A DNA stretch of 64,000 nt from Dactylonectria macrodidyma (taxonomy: Eukaryota > Ascomycota > Sordariomycetes > Hypocreales > Nectriaceae), in contig JAGMUV010000006.1 in NCBI GenBank assembly GCA_020744425.1, positions 1,550,001 through 1,614,000 of the forward strand. Direction: 5' to 3'. Shown piece by piece: positions 11,440 through 22,165 of this stretch; position 1 is the first letter of the stretch; the number at the start of each line of letters is the position of its first letter. The notes below the pieces were generated by a model. The model was not told the DNA's origin, ran no database searches, and worked only from the letters and a program-made list of their open reading frames with translations. The translations under genes were made by a program, and so were the position numbers.

Positions 11440-11601
11440 CTGCATGGCAGCGACGCCAAGCAGGCAGAGCCCGTCAGCGAGTCCATCCCCGTGGAGAAGC
11501 CAGTCGAGGCCAAGAAGCAGCAGAATGGGTCTGGCCTGAAGGAGCAAAAGGAGGTCAAGGAGGGTCCCTGTGGTCTTCCTGCGAAATGTACTGTTCAATG
11601 A
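11440..11601 (+). other. In-frame readthrough extension of the Pst2-like gene ending in a CaaX motif
   Basis: Immediately after TGA (11437-11439) the same frame runs 53 sense codons to a second TGA (11599-11601). The peptide is charged and linker-like (KPVEAKKQQ, KEQKEVKEG) and ends GPCGLPAKCTVQ: a Cys-Thr-Val-Gln terminus, where Gln favours farnesyl transfer, plus a second Cys six residues earlier that could be palmitoylated. By my count 37 of the 53 codons end in G or C, like the gene itself. The context TGA-C-T-G resembles leaky stops. No plausible intron removes the stop: the only nearby GT...AG pair is about 15 nt. This is seen in sequence; translation of the extension is inference. Confidence 0.5.
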
Positions 11602-11985
11602 ATCAGCGAGATTATACCTAATAAATACGAAACACACAATGATTACCATAAATGAGCTTACTGCAACTGCGCAAAGCGTATGAGATGTGATATGATCTGA
11701 TAGGTCAGTTTATGTAACACGCAATTGGTGCAATACAAGTGTCGAACTGGCGCAACTATGCTTGTCAGCTGCAAGTAGCGTTCTTCTTGGTGACTTAATT
11801 ATCCTATTCTATCTTCTCTAAAAACTCCATTGATGTGCAAACAAACGGGTATAGGCCAAATGGCACGCTCATCAACATTCCTCATCCAAATTCAGATTTC
11901 CCCTGCTCTCCATATCCGTTGTCCTTTAAACTCCCTTCGATGGTCCTTTTGATGCAAGCATTTCTCCGAATTTGAGAATCGAGCA
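11602..11985. other. Convergent intergenic region
   Basis: Probable 3' untranslated regions of two convergent genes, A/T-richer than its flanks, with a candidate poly(A) signal AATAAA-like run (TAATAAATAC) near 11620. Nothing else is seen. Confidence 0.5.
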
Positions 11986-13106
11986 TCATTTCTTGACGAG
12001 CTCCGTCCGTGACCCTTGCGGGTTGTCCTGCAACTCTCCGTCGTAGACTCGTCCTCGTCTGTCCTCAACCGGCGGGGGGACTTTGATCTCGCCACGATAA
12101 ATCTCAATGACCGATATCAGTGGCATGATGAGAAGTAGCATCGATAGGAGCTGTCCGAACCCCCAGGATGTTTCACCCGTGTCGCTAAGCTTAACCGACG
12201 GGTTCCCAAACGCCTGTGATAGCAAGATGATTCGGATAGCGGCACCAATGGCAATCGCCGTCATTAACACCAGGCCGGCGATCTGGATGAGCTTGTAGAA
12301 CTTTTGACTGCGGTTGTGGAGATACCAAGTGGCAAGGCCGAAGATCACGACGTTACCTGCGATGACGGCAATGGTCCCAGCGAAAGATAATCCAGCCGTC
12401 GAAGGCGCACCTTTTCCATCTAGCTCCCATACGCAAGCGATCGGCAACGTCTTGTCATCCAAGCCCTTGGACACAGCCTCAAGCACGAAGATGCCGGAGA
12501 CGCATGAGAGCGCAAGGTTGACAAACATGAGAAACTGTCGCATCCATCGGAGTACCCAGTCGCGGCGGTAGTCGTGAACGAGAGCTAGCAGGGTGGCGTT
12601 GTGTGTGGCCATGGACAGGAGCGAGAGCATCCAGATGAGGAAGAAGTGGTATGGCACGAGCGTATTCATCTTTGCGAGTCCGACGCCTTTCATCAATGTT
12701 AGCTCTTATTGGATGCGACAGCTTGATAGGTTCAACCAACTTTGAATACCGATGCCCTGCATGATCTGGGAGTCGCTGTAGCTATTCAGAAGCTTCCGTC
12801 GAATGATGGAATCCTTGCCGCGGAATTCGCCGAAGATGACGCTGGTCGAGAGAACAATGGCTAAGAGGGCAGTGATCATGAAGGATAGCAAGATCTTTCG
12901 CCATGGGTTAGCATGCAGCTCGATTCGTTGGGTAAGGTTCTCGTCAGGCATGCGCAGACGCCGGCGCAAATGCATACGCCAGCACAGGAGAAGACGCAAC
13001 CATAGACGTATTCACAAGAACTTACACCAGTGCCAGCAACGCCAGCGTCGCTGGGAGTGGCGGCATTGCCATCTGATGTGCAGTTGGCTGGGTCGATGAA
13101 GGCCAT
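11986..13106 (-). CDS. Six-span fungal membrane protein, function unknown
   Basis: Minus-strand exons 13026-13106, 12741-12894 and 11986-12686 give 311 residues. After a short Ser/Asp/Gly-rich N-terminus with one N-glycosylation site (NCTS), hydrophobic spans begin at ILLSFMITALLAIVLSTSVI and continue through VPYHFFLIWMLSLLSMATHN, FLMFVNLALSCVSGIFVLEA, a Gly/Ala-rich span, FYKLIQIAGLVLMTAIAIGA and FGQLLSMLLLIMPLISVIEI. The C-terminus is charged and probably cytosolic. Intron 1 (12895-13025) has donor GTAAGT and branch GCTAAC. Intron 2 (12687-12740) uses a weak donor, GTTGGT, chosen because it restores GIGIQSVGLAKMNT. This is a Pezizomycotina-type multi-pass family without assigned biochemistry as far as I can tell; transport or receptor roles are both open. 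Confidence 0.82.
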
Positions 13107-14126
13107 GATGGGTAAGGTATCGTTAACAAAGGAAAGAGAAAGGAGGGGGAGGGAAGGGGAGGAAACAGAAACAAGCGGAGCTGACGAGATCTACGCAGCA
13201 GGATGTTGTAAATCACGGATGTTTGAAAGCCTCAGCATTCCGGGCGGATGCTGAAGCGGGTCGTGGCCGGGTATTAAGCATGACGTTGTGCTACCACTAA
13301 CAGCAAGGTAAGCGCGGACCCCTGGCCCTGAAACATGTCCTTTGTCGGGATCTGCGCCGTGGCGACCAAGTCACTGGGCGACAGCAAAAGTTGGCATTGG
13401 AGGCTGTGTTACGGGTCAGCGCACTGGAATCTTACACAGCTACCTAGCCAGCGCATAAATCGAATGGGGTCCGTCTTAGTAGTCAACCCGCAGAATCTAC
13501 TGGGATCGTCTGTCAGTAGTCTTTGTCGGGGACTAGTCTGTCGCTTTGTCACCCTTGTTCTTGTTCCCTTGTTGCTCATGTTGCCATTTTTGGATTCTCT
13601 CCGTTACACTCAACCAGTCGCGCTGATACCCCTAGAGCGTGTCACTCTAGCACCGACAGTATACAGCACACAGCACCTCAAAATATTGGGAAAACTTGGG
13701 TGCTTTTACGCCCACTAACAGTAATCAAACCTATCCAGCCTGAGACATCAATTTGCGACCATTTGTGTCTCTTGACAACCAAGGTCAAGCCCACCTTGCT
13801 GGACCCTTGCGAATGGCAGATAGCAGGAATTCGGTTGTTGCATGGGGCGATGGATACGAAATGCTCTCTGTTTCGGATTAACCCGGGCACCGACACAAAG
13901 ATAGCAACAGACCGTTACAGGGCCCGATCCAAAACCCAATCGCATCCTTAGCAAGTGACCGATAAGATAAGGGGTCAAGATTTTACCCCTCCATCGTATC
14001 AGACATCCACAGCCATATCTCTGTGACTCAACTGATTGACGACAAAAAGGCCCCGCAGCCACCACAGCTCTCGATCACAACCACAATCAAACCACTATCC
14101 CCGCGGCCGACCCAAGCTCCCCAAGC
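13107..14126. other. Divergent intergenic region, membrane protein / DED81
   Basis: About 1 kb holding two promoters. The frames of up to 142 codons on both strands show no conserved motif. Confidence 0.5.
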
Positions 14127-15890
14127 ATGGCGACCATTTACATCGACGAGGACGTCGGCAAGGACGAGACTACTCAGCTCGGCACCGAGGAATCGCCCTA
14201 CAAGACGCTTCAATTCGCCTACCTCCAGCACCCCGCCGAGGGCCAATACCTTACCCGCAAGTCTGAGAATGCCGATGATGAGGCCGCCAAGGAGTGGAAA
14301 CCTGCCGCCAAGTCGGCCTTGAAGAAGGCCGTCAACCTTTTTGAGCAGCACAAGAAGAAGGCTGCTCGGGAGCAGGAGCTCGCCATCCGTCGTAAGAAGG
14401 AGGAGGAGGTGCGACAAAAGGTGCTGGAGGAGGCCAAAGCTATCGTGCTCGAGGAGGATACCAGCCTCCCCGCACCTATCAAGATCAAGCTAGGCGACGT
14501 TGGAGACCACATCAAGCTGCGCAACACTCAGGACCCCGAAAGCAAAGGTACCCGGGTGCGCGTCGTCGGTCGTGTGCATCGCGAGCGCAAGCAAAAGGAC
14601 GTTCTGTTCGTCACTCTCAGGGACGGATACGGTCAAATGCAAGTTGTTATTTCCGGCAAGCTGGCAAAGACCTACGATGCCCTCACTCTCACCCGCGAGA
14701 CCTCCATGGAGATCTTCGGCGAGATGCGCGAAGTCCCTCCCGGCGCCCGAGCCCCCCTCAACCGTGAGCTCCACGCCGACTTTTACAAGATCCCCAACCA
14801 CTGGAAGGCCGCTGGCGGCGACGATGCCATTACCAACAGGGTCCAGGCAGACGCCGAGCACGCCATGTTGCTAGACATGCGTCACCTTACCCTTCGAGGT
14901 GACGTCGCCTCGTCCGTCATGCTCGTGCGTGACGCTGTCGAGTTTGCCTTCAACCAGGCCTACCGGGAGTTCAAGATCCGCAAGGTCAGCCCTCCTGCTC
15001 TCGTCCAGACTCAAGTCGAAGGCGGAGCGACGCTATTCAAATTTGATTACTACCGCGAGGAGGCATTCCTTACCCAGTCCTCACAGCTCTACCTTGAGAC
15101 CTGTTTGCCCTCGATGGGCGATGTGTACTGTATCGAAAAGTCCTTCCGCGCAGAGAAGTCGCTGACCCGACGCCACTTGTCGGAGTTCACTCACATTGAG
15201 GCCGAGCTGGACTTCATCTCCTTTGAAGACCTTCTGGAACACATTGAGCAAATCATGTGCCGTGTACTCGAGCTTGTCATGGCCGATCCCTTTATTGCTG
15301 AAAAGGTCAAGGACATGAACCCCGATTTCAAGATGCCAGAGCGTCCCTTTATGCGCATGAAGTACTCCGATGCCATCGTGTGGCTGCAGGAACATAACAT
15401 TCTCAACGAAGAGGGTAAGGCACATGAGTTCGGCGACGATATTGCCGAGGCTGCCGAGCGCCAGATGACCGATATCATCAACAAACCCATCTTCCTGACT
15501 CATTTCCCCACGGCGATCAAGGCCTTCTACATGCAGAAAGATAAGGATGATGCTCGCGTCACAGAGAGCGTGGATTGCCTGATGCCTGGTGTTGGTGAGA
15601 TTGTCGGTGGCTCGATGAGGATGGACAACTATGACGACCTTATGGCCGCCTTCCAGCGCGAGGGCATTGCTCCTGAAGCCTATTACTGGTACACCGACCA
15701 GAGGAAGTAAGCAATAGCAGACCCATATTCGAAGGAACTTCCGACGCTAACATAAATCTTTAGGTACGGTAGCTCCCCTCACGGTGGCTACGGCCTCGGA
15801 TTCGAGCGTTTCCTTGCTTGGCTGTGCAAACAGCACACAGTCCGTGACTGTTGCCTGTATCCCCGCTACTTCGGCCGCTGCAAGCCTTGA
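14127..15890 (+). CDS. DED81: Asparaginyl-tRNA synthetase, cytosolic
   Basis: Class IIb aminoacyl-tRNA synthetase charging tRNA-Asn for cytosolic translation. Two exons, 14127-15706 and 15764-15890, split inside codon K before YGSSPHGG, give 568 residues. A fungal N-terminal extension with a Lys/Glu/Arg-rich helix (about residues 55-115) precedes the OB-fold anticodon-binding domain ([20 protein letters not shown]). Class II motif 2 is [20 protein letters not shown] with the conserved Arg of fRaE; motif 3 is [14 protein letters not shown]. No mitochondrial presequence is seen (start [14 protein letters not shown]), consistent with the cytosolic enzyme. The 57-nt intron has donor GTAAGC and branch GCTAAC. 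The protein is complete and ends [10 protein letters not shown]. Confidence 0.97.
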
Positions 15891-16993
15891 GCGGATTGTA
15901 ACTAAATTGTGAATGGTACGGGGTATAGGGGCGCTACGGGTAGTATTTGGAGTCACTTAGAGCCGATGAGCTGCTTCCGTACTCAAAAGGGTGATGCGCA
16001 GGGAGACGACGTGTGCCGGCAAAGGGAGACGCAATAGGGGTCAATGAGCGTAGCTTGTGCCAGGGTCGCCCAGTAGATCCGCGCCAACTTTGTTTGGGTG
16101 CCATCAAACAGCCATCCAATGCAAAAATTCCGAGTGCCCGCGGTTTACAGTTGTGTCATATATCATAATAACCCCTCTTTGAGTTTGGGGGCAAGCCACA
16201 GCTTGATAACGTATAAGCTATACGGGCTGACGGTAGCGGTGATCCTCCCATCTCACAATAAGCCAAATATCTTGGCGTACTATTGCTCTGTGTACAACTT
16301 GTTGGCAGTTGTTCAATTCAAGAAGCCACATGACGCCGACAAGGAAGCGGCAGATGACGGCCAGAGGTTTGGGGGTCATGGAGAGGAGGAGTTGATCTGA
16401 CCGGCCAGGTAGGGATGCTTATCTATCTTAGTGACAAAGTAATTGACCGACATGGTCAAGAACGGAAAAAGAAAGCAAGGCGAAAAAGCAAAGAAAGAAA
16501 GCCGCATAAAGCTGTGTTTGCCTGCAAGCACAGGAAGCTCCGGCTCAGGTGCATCGGCGTTACATTAGCGGACGCCTCCACGCCATCGGTCGAAGTCGGC
16601 TTCATATATTTCGATGATGTTTCAAGTTCCCAATCAGGTTGCAACGTGAGTAACTTCGACCGCGTGGCGTGAGAGACATTGCCGAACCTTGCAGCAAGTA
16701 CGTAAAGTGTGTGGTCTGCGGTCGTTGACCGAAACCGAGACAATGTCTAGGTTTTAAGATGAAGAATGACTGACTCGGATGACACGGGGAACTCTGCTGG
16801 TAGACTTTCTCCTGGACTTTGAGTCGGTTGGAAGAGTGACAGAGTTGAAGTCAAATGGGGCATACGGACGATCCTTCGCAGTGACAAGTAACGTCAAGGA
16901 CTTTGGTAACGCGCTAAGGCTTGTCCCTACGGTGCACAGATAGAATGCTACGTTGTAAGCTCCGGAGCTAAGGTCGGCATTGAAGAGCGCGAT

Positions 16994-17029
16994 GCGGGCA
17001 ATGCGGGCAATGCGGGCAATGCGCACGAT
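16994..17029. repeat. 9-bp tandem repeat, GCGGGCAAT x3 plus a diverged copy
   Basis: Three perfect units and a fourth imperfect one (GCGCACGAT). A noncoding minisatellite. Confidence 0.8.
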
Positions 17030-17765
17030 GCCCTGATGGGATGGGATGGGCACGATAGAGGCATCCCTGCAGAAGGACGAAGTAATGACCGGACGAAGTA
17101 ATGGCCGGACGGGCGTATTATGGGGAAAGGGGGCATTGCGATCTGTCAGAGGAAACACCAGAAACAGAGTCGGTTACACAAGGACTAGGTGTGGTGGCTT
17201 AGTGGTAGTGGGTTCATTCCAACTTCTAGTAGTACGTACAGAGCAGTACGTAGTAGTAAGTGACGACGACAGATGAGGAGTCAGGACGACGCGTGAAAGA
17301 GTTAAGATCGACGCGTTTTGAAGTTTCGACGCCTGACAGCGCCCAAGAATCAACTGCCGGCGCAACAAGGCGAGCGATCCCCCCCTGGACAGCCCTGGAC
17401 AGAGTCGGTTTGCTAGTCGTTAGCTCCGGTAGAAGGCCCACGAGACCCAACCGGAGATGCCGTTGTTGAAGGGTGAGATTGAGAATGCTGATCGTCGTTT
17501 CCTGCGGGACCGAAACAAGTGGGGTGGTGGTGTTTCTTACCCTTGGCTCTCCCCATCATCCATGACACGAGAGGCTCTCTCAGATGGAGCCTCCTAGTCT
17601 TTAGATGGAGCCCTTTCTTTCCATGTGCGCTTCTGGAATGGGGGAAACGAACGGAGAAGCGGGGCACCGGATTCGTAAACTTGGGAAGAAGGGCAACCTA
17701 GCGAAACACGCAGGGCGCTGAAATTGCAGCGTGCGAGGAGATGAAATGAGAGAAGAAACTGGCGA

Positions 17766-17792
17766 TTTTTTTTTTTTTGGGGGGGGGGGGGG
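17766..17792. repeat. Homopolymer junction T13-G14
   Basis: Thirteen T directly followed by fourteen G on the plus strand. It is the reverse-complement type of the tract at 18996-19027. Confidence 0.9.
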
Positions 17793-18995
17793 AGAACTGT
17801 CTATTGGTGTGTCGAACTCGCCCGCAACCGAGCAGGGCTGGAGCAGGCGGTGGGCTCTGGTACACCTGAAGCGCGGCGACCCGAGGGAACGGTTCATCAC
17901 AGTAATTCGGGCAACACCCGTAGCAGCATCTCATTCACATGAACATCACATGACAGAAAGCTGGCTGACGGGGAGGCGTTCCGGGGGGATGGAGGAGAGA
18001 GCCACCGCTGAGGGAGGGGTGGAGGCGTGACTAGTTTGATCCAACTGCATTGCATGCTGCAAGTATCGCCGCATTGGAATCCATGTTTGACGGACGAGGG
18101 ACCAACAGATTACTCTCTTCCCCCGGCCCGGCCGGCCTTGATGTTTGCTGCTTGGGGAGAGCTATCCGGAGCACGGAGGAGTGCTTTGCTCTTTTCGGTT
18201 TCGGGAGAGGGCCCGCGCCGGCGACCTAAGCCAGGGCTGCAGCATCAAGGTCGGGGATATCATGGGAAGCCAGGGGATTGCCTGAGCCAGGGATGAACCA
18301 GTGCAGGGGGGTTGGAGGTGATCGAATAGAGTAGACCTAGGTAAAGGGATTCACGGGAGAGAGGAACGGTCGAGTCACCAAACACCCTTCGTACCGGTAA
18401 TAATGTAGACTTGAGTGGTGATGAGTCGCCGCACTGTTGGTTCCATCATGCCTGCGTACTCCATCATCCTAGCACCGCATCCATGTCCAGCTCCACGTCC
18501 AACAGCCATGCCAAACAGACGACGGAAACGACACCCCCGGTTGGCGACTCCATAAGCACCATGAGAGAGGGAAAATGAGAGACGCAGTGAGGAAAGAAGA
18601 GGCAGAAAGGGAAAGAGAGCAAAGAAAGAAAATGAATTCATGCTGCACCCATGAAGTGTCGAATCAAACCCACAGGACGTCTCCAGGCGGCGTTACATTT
18701 CACATTTCGTAGTGCCAACGACCGACGCCAGAACGAAACCCAATCGCTGGTGCGGCTAGGCATGGATACGGAACCAACGCTAGGTAGCTATTTTGCACCA
18801 CAGCCCGCTCTTCTCCCTCCCCCCCTGCAAAGTCACCAATTCACTCACTTACCTTCCTGCAAATGCATCCTCGATATGCTCACGACCAACAACATCAGTT
18901 GGCCTGCAGCAGCCCCCCATTACCACCAACCCCGACGGCCCAACAACCCTCAGGGTGCAACTGCAGGATACATCACATTCAAGCGAGAAAGGGAA

Positions 18996-19027
18996 CCCCC
19001 CCCCCCCCCCCCCCAAAAAAAAAAAAA
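18996..19027. repeat. Homopolymer junction C19-A13
   Basis: Nineteen C then thirteen A; read on the minus strand this is T13-G19, the same motif as at 17766-17792, in inverted orientation 1.2 kb away. Confidence 0.9.
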
Positions 19028-19493
19028 TAGGTGGAAATGCTAGACCTGCCTGTCTCAGCCAGGCCCCATCCCCGAAACAGACCCAACGACTCGCCTCTCT
19101 CACTACTGTCACTCTCTCATGTCCCCCCTCCCCCATGTCCTTCCTATCCAGCCCCATGTCCCCCCATGTCCCCATTTCTATCCTTGGAAGGGAGACAAGA
19201 ACGGCGTTAAACTGCAATGCGATCCAACCGCATGTGCGGCTTGCACCCGCAATCTAGACTACCGCCTTCTGTGTCCCTTGTGTCCCTTGTTTGTCAACAT
19301 GTTAATGCTTGACCACTTGCCCGCTTGCCCACTTGTTGGCAGGCCCCGTCCTTATTAAGTGATGCTTGTTCCCGGTCCGTCTTCCCCTTGAACCTTATAG
19401 AGCCCACATTCTTCTCGCATGAGATGATCGAGATCGCCATACCCCTCCCCCCTTTCCTCAATTTAACTCCATCGTCTGCCGTCTTCTCGTTGC

Positions 19494-19573
19494 CCTTCTT
19501 GTCGACTTGTCAACTGGTCATCTTGTCGTCTTGTCTTGTCTTGTCGTCATCTTGTCTTGTCGTCATCTTGTCC
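19494..19573 (+). repeat. CTTGTC-rich repeat in F-box gene leader
   Basis: Many CTTGTC units, including a direct 16-bp repeat (CTTGTCTTGTCGTCAT twice). It lies 80-160 bp upstream of the F-box gene ATG and is a pyrimidine-rich promoter or leader element. Confidence 0.65.
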
Positions 19574-19655
19574 TAATCATATTGGCTTCTCACCCTCTCC
19601 TCGACTTATTAACTGCCTACTCAACCATCTCGTCCTCTATTCTCATATATCCATC

Positions 19656-20336
19656 ATGATCGTCCTCCCTCGCCAACCCCAGGGCCTAGACCTCAAGCTT
19701 CCTCCCATATATTCCACCCCAGTCTCCTCACCAGCTCGGCCAGCCGCACCCTCTCTCCCTCTCTCCAGACAACACAAGTCCTCCATGGCGTCCTCGATAG
19801 AGCGCTTACCAGAGGAGCTACAACGACTCGTCGTTTCTTACCTGGACTACCAATCACTCATCCTTCTCTCTACCGTGAATCGACACTTTCATCAGACTGT
19901 CGACCCCCAAGCATTAGCCAGCCAGTCAGACAAGCTCGAGTTTGTCATGAGGGCGGCCAAGGACTTCCCGCAACACCGGCCCAGCGAGAAGGGCCAAGAC
20001 CACCAGCCAGGCAACTTCGAGTGCTACATCTGCTACCGCGTGCGGATGCCCGAGCACTTCGACACCCTCCAACCGCACTCGGCCTATATCGACATTTACG
20101 GACGAGTCGTTTCAGACCGCGCACCGTGCCCTAAGGACCGGCTTACTCCACTACGGCGGTTCTGCATCGAGTGTGGGGTCAAATACGGCCTTCATGCCCC
20201 TTCCGACTGTCTCACGACAAAGACTGGTCAGGATCTTTGGGTATGCCGTTGCAGAAAGGTCTGGCAGAAGCCGGGATGCCTGAGATGCCCAGACTGCGGA
20301 GGAAGCTGCCCACTCCGACCCAAGCGGAAGTGGTGA
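19656..20336 (+). CDS. F-box protein with C-terminal cysteine-rich (zinc-binding-like) region
   Basis: Probable substrate adaptor of an SCF ubiquitin ligase. Single exon, 226 residues from the ATG at 19656; a second in-frame ATG at 19785 (MASSIERLPEEL) sits right at the F-box and may be the true start. The F-box is IERLPEELQRLVVSYLDYQS and onward, near residues 48-85, for Skp1 binding. The C-terminal half has paired cysteines: CYICYR, CIECG, CRC, and CLRCPDCGGSC, which together look like one or two zinc sites and may form the substrate-binding part. No WD40 or leucine-rich repeats are present. Small F-box/Cys-rich proteins of this type are common in Pezizomycotina; the substrate is unknown. 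Confidence 0.8.
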   Translation: MIVLPRQPQGLDLKLPPIYSTPVSSPARPAAPSLPLSRQHKSSMASSIERLPEELQRLVVSYLDYQSLILLSTVNRHFHQTVDPQALASQSDKLEFVMRAAKDFPQHRPSEKGQDHQPGNFECYICYRVRMPEHFDTLQPHSAYIDIYGRVVSDRAPCPKDRLTPLRRFCIECGVKYGLHAPSDCLTTKTGQDLWVCRCRKVWQKPGCLRCPDCGGSCPLRPKRKW

Positions 20337-22165
20337 TTGGGCGACACGATCGACTTACATTCAATGATATGAGAGGACGTCAACTACCAAGTCTACAGCA
20401 CCATCAATTTGCTTATTATTTTGTACGCATTACGGCTGGCAGCACGAGCGAGTCAAGGAACTGCAACAAGGCACACGGAACGACTAAACACAAGACAACA
20501 AGGCCCGGACCTCACTCACCCTGTCAAAGGCCGCGCCGGAGAAGCTCCGCCGGGGAAGCTCACAGAACCCATCGAAGCGGCACGCTACGGCGCGGCATTG
20601 ACGTTTCGAGATCCGGGGCCAGATCACATTGATATGTCAGAGCCTATGGCCCAGGAATTGTTGCTATAGCCCGGACGTTATAGCTCTATTACTACGTGGC
20701 CCGTCCCGCGGGGCGAGCGGAAGCGGTTTCAAAGCAACCCCGGGAAGCTTCAGGGGTCCAGGATGGTGGAAATTCGTGACAGGGCGTTTTATATGGGAAA
20801 TCGGGAATTGGGAAATCGGTAACCAGGAATTATTTCGCGGGTGGCTCTAGTTGGGGGAGGGACATTTGACTTTTATAGTTTGGCGCGCTCGTGTGTATAG
20901 AACTTAAAGGCTCACAGTTCTAGACTTCACAGTCCTAGATGTGGTCGGCCTCGGTAATGAATCATGATTTTCAGCAAAATAACACATGAAATCTGCACAT
21001 TGCAACCCTGTACAGCAGCTTGGATGGTGTTGAGAGTACGTACGTGTTTGCCTGCCCATGATCCAATTCAACAAGACAAAAAGACCATCCAAGACAAATA
21101 GAAAAAGAAAGAAAAAATTGATGCAATGGCAGAGCCGGGAGAGTATCAAGACAGAGTGTGCGCACTTCCACAGCTCGATCCGGTCCCGGGAGGCGGCAAG
21201 GCATCGTCATCACCTGACCTCACGCGGTTCCTGGTGACCATCGTGCTACGTGGTGCCGACGGCCAGCTTTCTATTTGGCCACCACGACTCCATTATCCTT
21301 TTTCTGCGAATTCTGATCCGTCACATGGCACACCCTTGCCGGCAATTCGTATCCTAGGCCAGGTGAAAAAGTACTGCAGGGGGGGTGAATCCGCGAGCTG
21401 GGGAAGAAGGAAGTCGTCGACCGCAGAGACGAAGCCCAAAGGCTACCTCTTCTATACCTTACCTGGCTCATTCATCACGCTGGCGGTGTCGGTGCATGCA
21501 TACACCCGTTTCTCTCTCTTTCTTTCTTTCTTTTACATGGAGTGGTCGAGATGCGTGATCCGTAATGCGTGATGTGTGATTGCGTTGCTGGTCTGTTATC
21601 TCTTTGCTATCCTTTGCTATCCATCCGCTTTGCTACACCGCACATACATGCATGATATTGGCATGACCCAAGCCCTCTCTTTGCGTTTTTCTTTTCTTTT
21701 TCCTTCCATTTTTCCTTTTTGCTTCCATTTCTCTTGTCGTCAGAAAAATACCCATAACCCGGAATCTCGCCTTGCTTCGTATTTATTATTCACGCCCCTT
21801 GTTCGGTTCGTCTCCCTTAAACCTCCATCTTACTTCCCCATCCCTGCAATTGGCCCATTCCGAGCGAGATTGGCCACTATTCAGCTCGATCTGTGCACTC
21901 GTCTTACTCACCGACCTGATCACGGTCCATTATTCACTGCCTGTCTCTATCATACTCGCATTTTTATCCACCATAAGACTAATTTAAAGACTAATTAGTT
22001 CGAAGAAAACGAGCAAGTTTTACCTTGTCAACTCCTTGACTTCACCCCCATACACCTTGGCTCCCTCCCAGAGCTTCCTCTACTCTTCTCTACCTAAGGC
22101 TACAAACGCTCGACCACAACTAAAACCAATTGCGGACTTGTTGGTATATTCATACTCGTAACATA
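20337..22165. other. Gene-free 1.8 kb
   Basis: No conserved frame. The 148-codon frame at 21126-21572 has no recognisable domain or codon bias. From about 21490 the plus strand is pyrimidine-rich and then resembles a leader for the following gene. Confidence 0.45.

Larger units (their letters stand above)
15891..19655. other. Gene-free 3.8 kb with simple-sequence tracts
   Basis: No conserved frame on either strand. It contains a 9-bp tandem (GCGGGCAAT)3 at 16994-17020, two homopolymer junctions of opposite orientation (17766-17792, 18996-19027), a polypurine stretch near 18559-18633, CATGTCCCC-type repeats near 19119-19180 and a CTTGTC-rich leader before the F-box gene. Confidence 0.5.

Noticed and set aside
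11435..11450. Mini-intron removing the Pst2-like stop codon
   Set aside because: The GT...AG distance is about 15 nt, far below any fungal intron, and longer alternatives break the frame of the extension.
10612..11649. 345-codon minus-strand frame across the Pst2-like gene
   Set aside because: It is the mirror of a G/C-ending coding sequence, runs across two good introns of the plus-strand gene and shows no domain.
17186..17230. TGGCTTAGTGGTA followed by GGGTTCATTCC, tRNA-like boxes
   Set aside because: The A-box-like and T-arm-like pieces are only a few bases apart, so there is no room for an anticodon arm and no acceptor stem.
21126..21572. 148-codon plus-strand frame as a gene
   Set aside because: No recognisable motif and mixed codon use; part of it is a simple CTTT-type tract.
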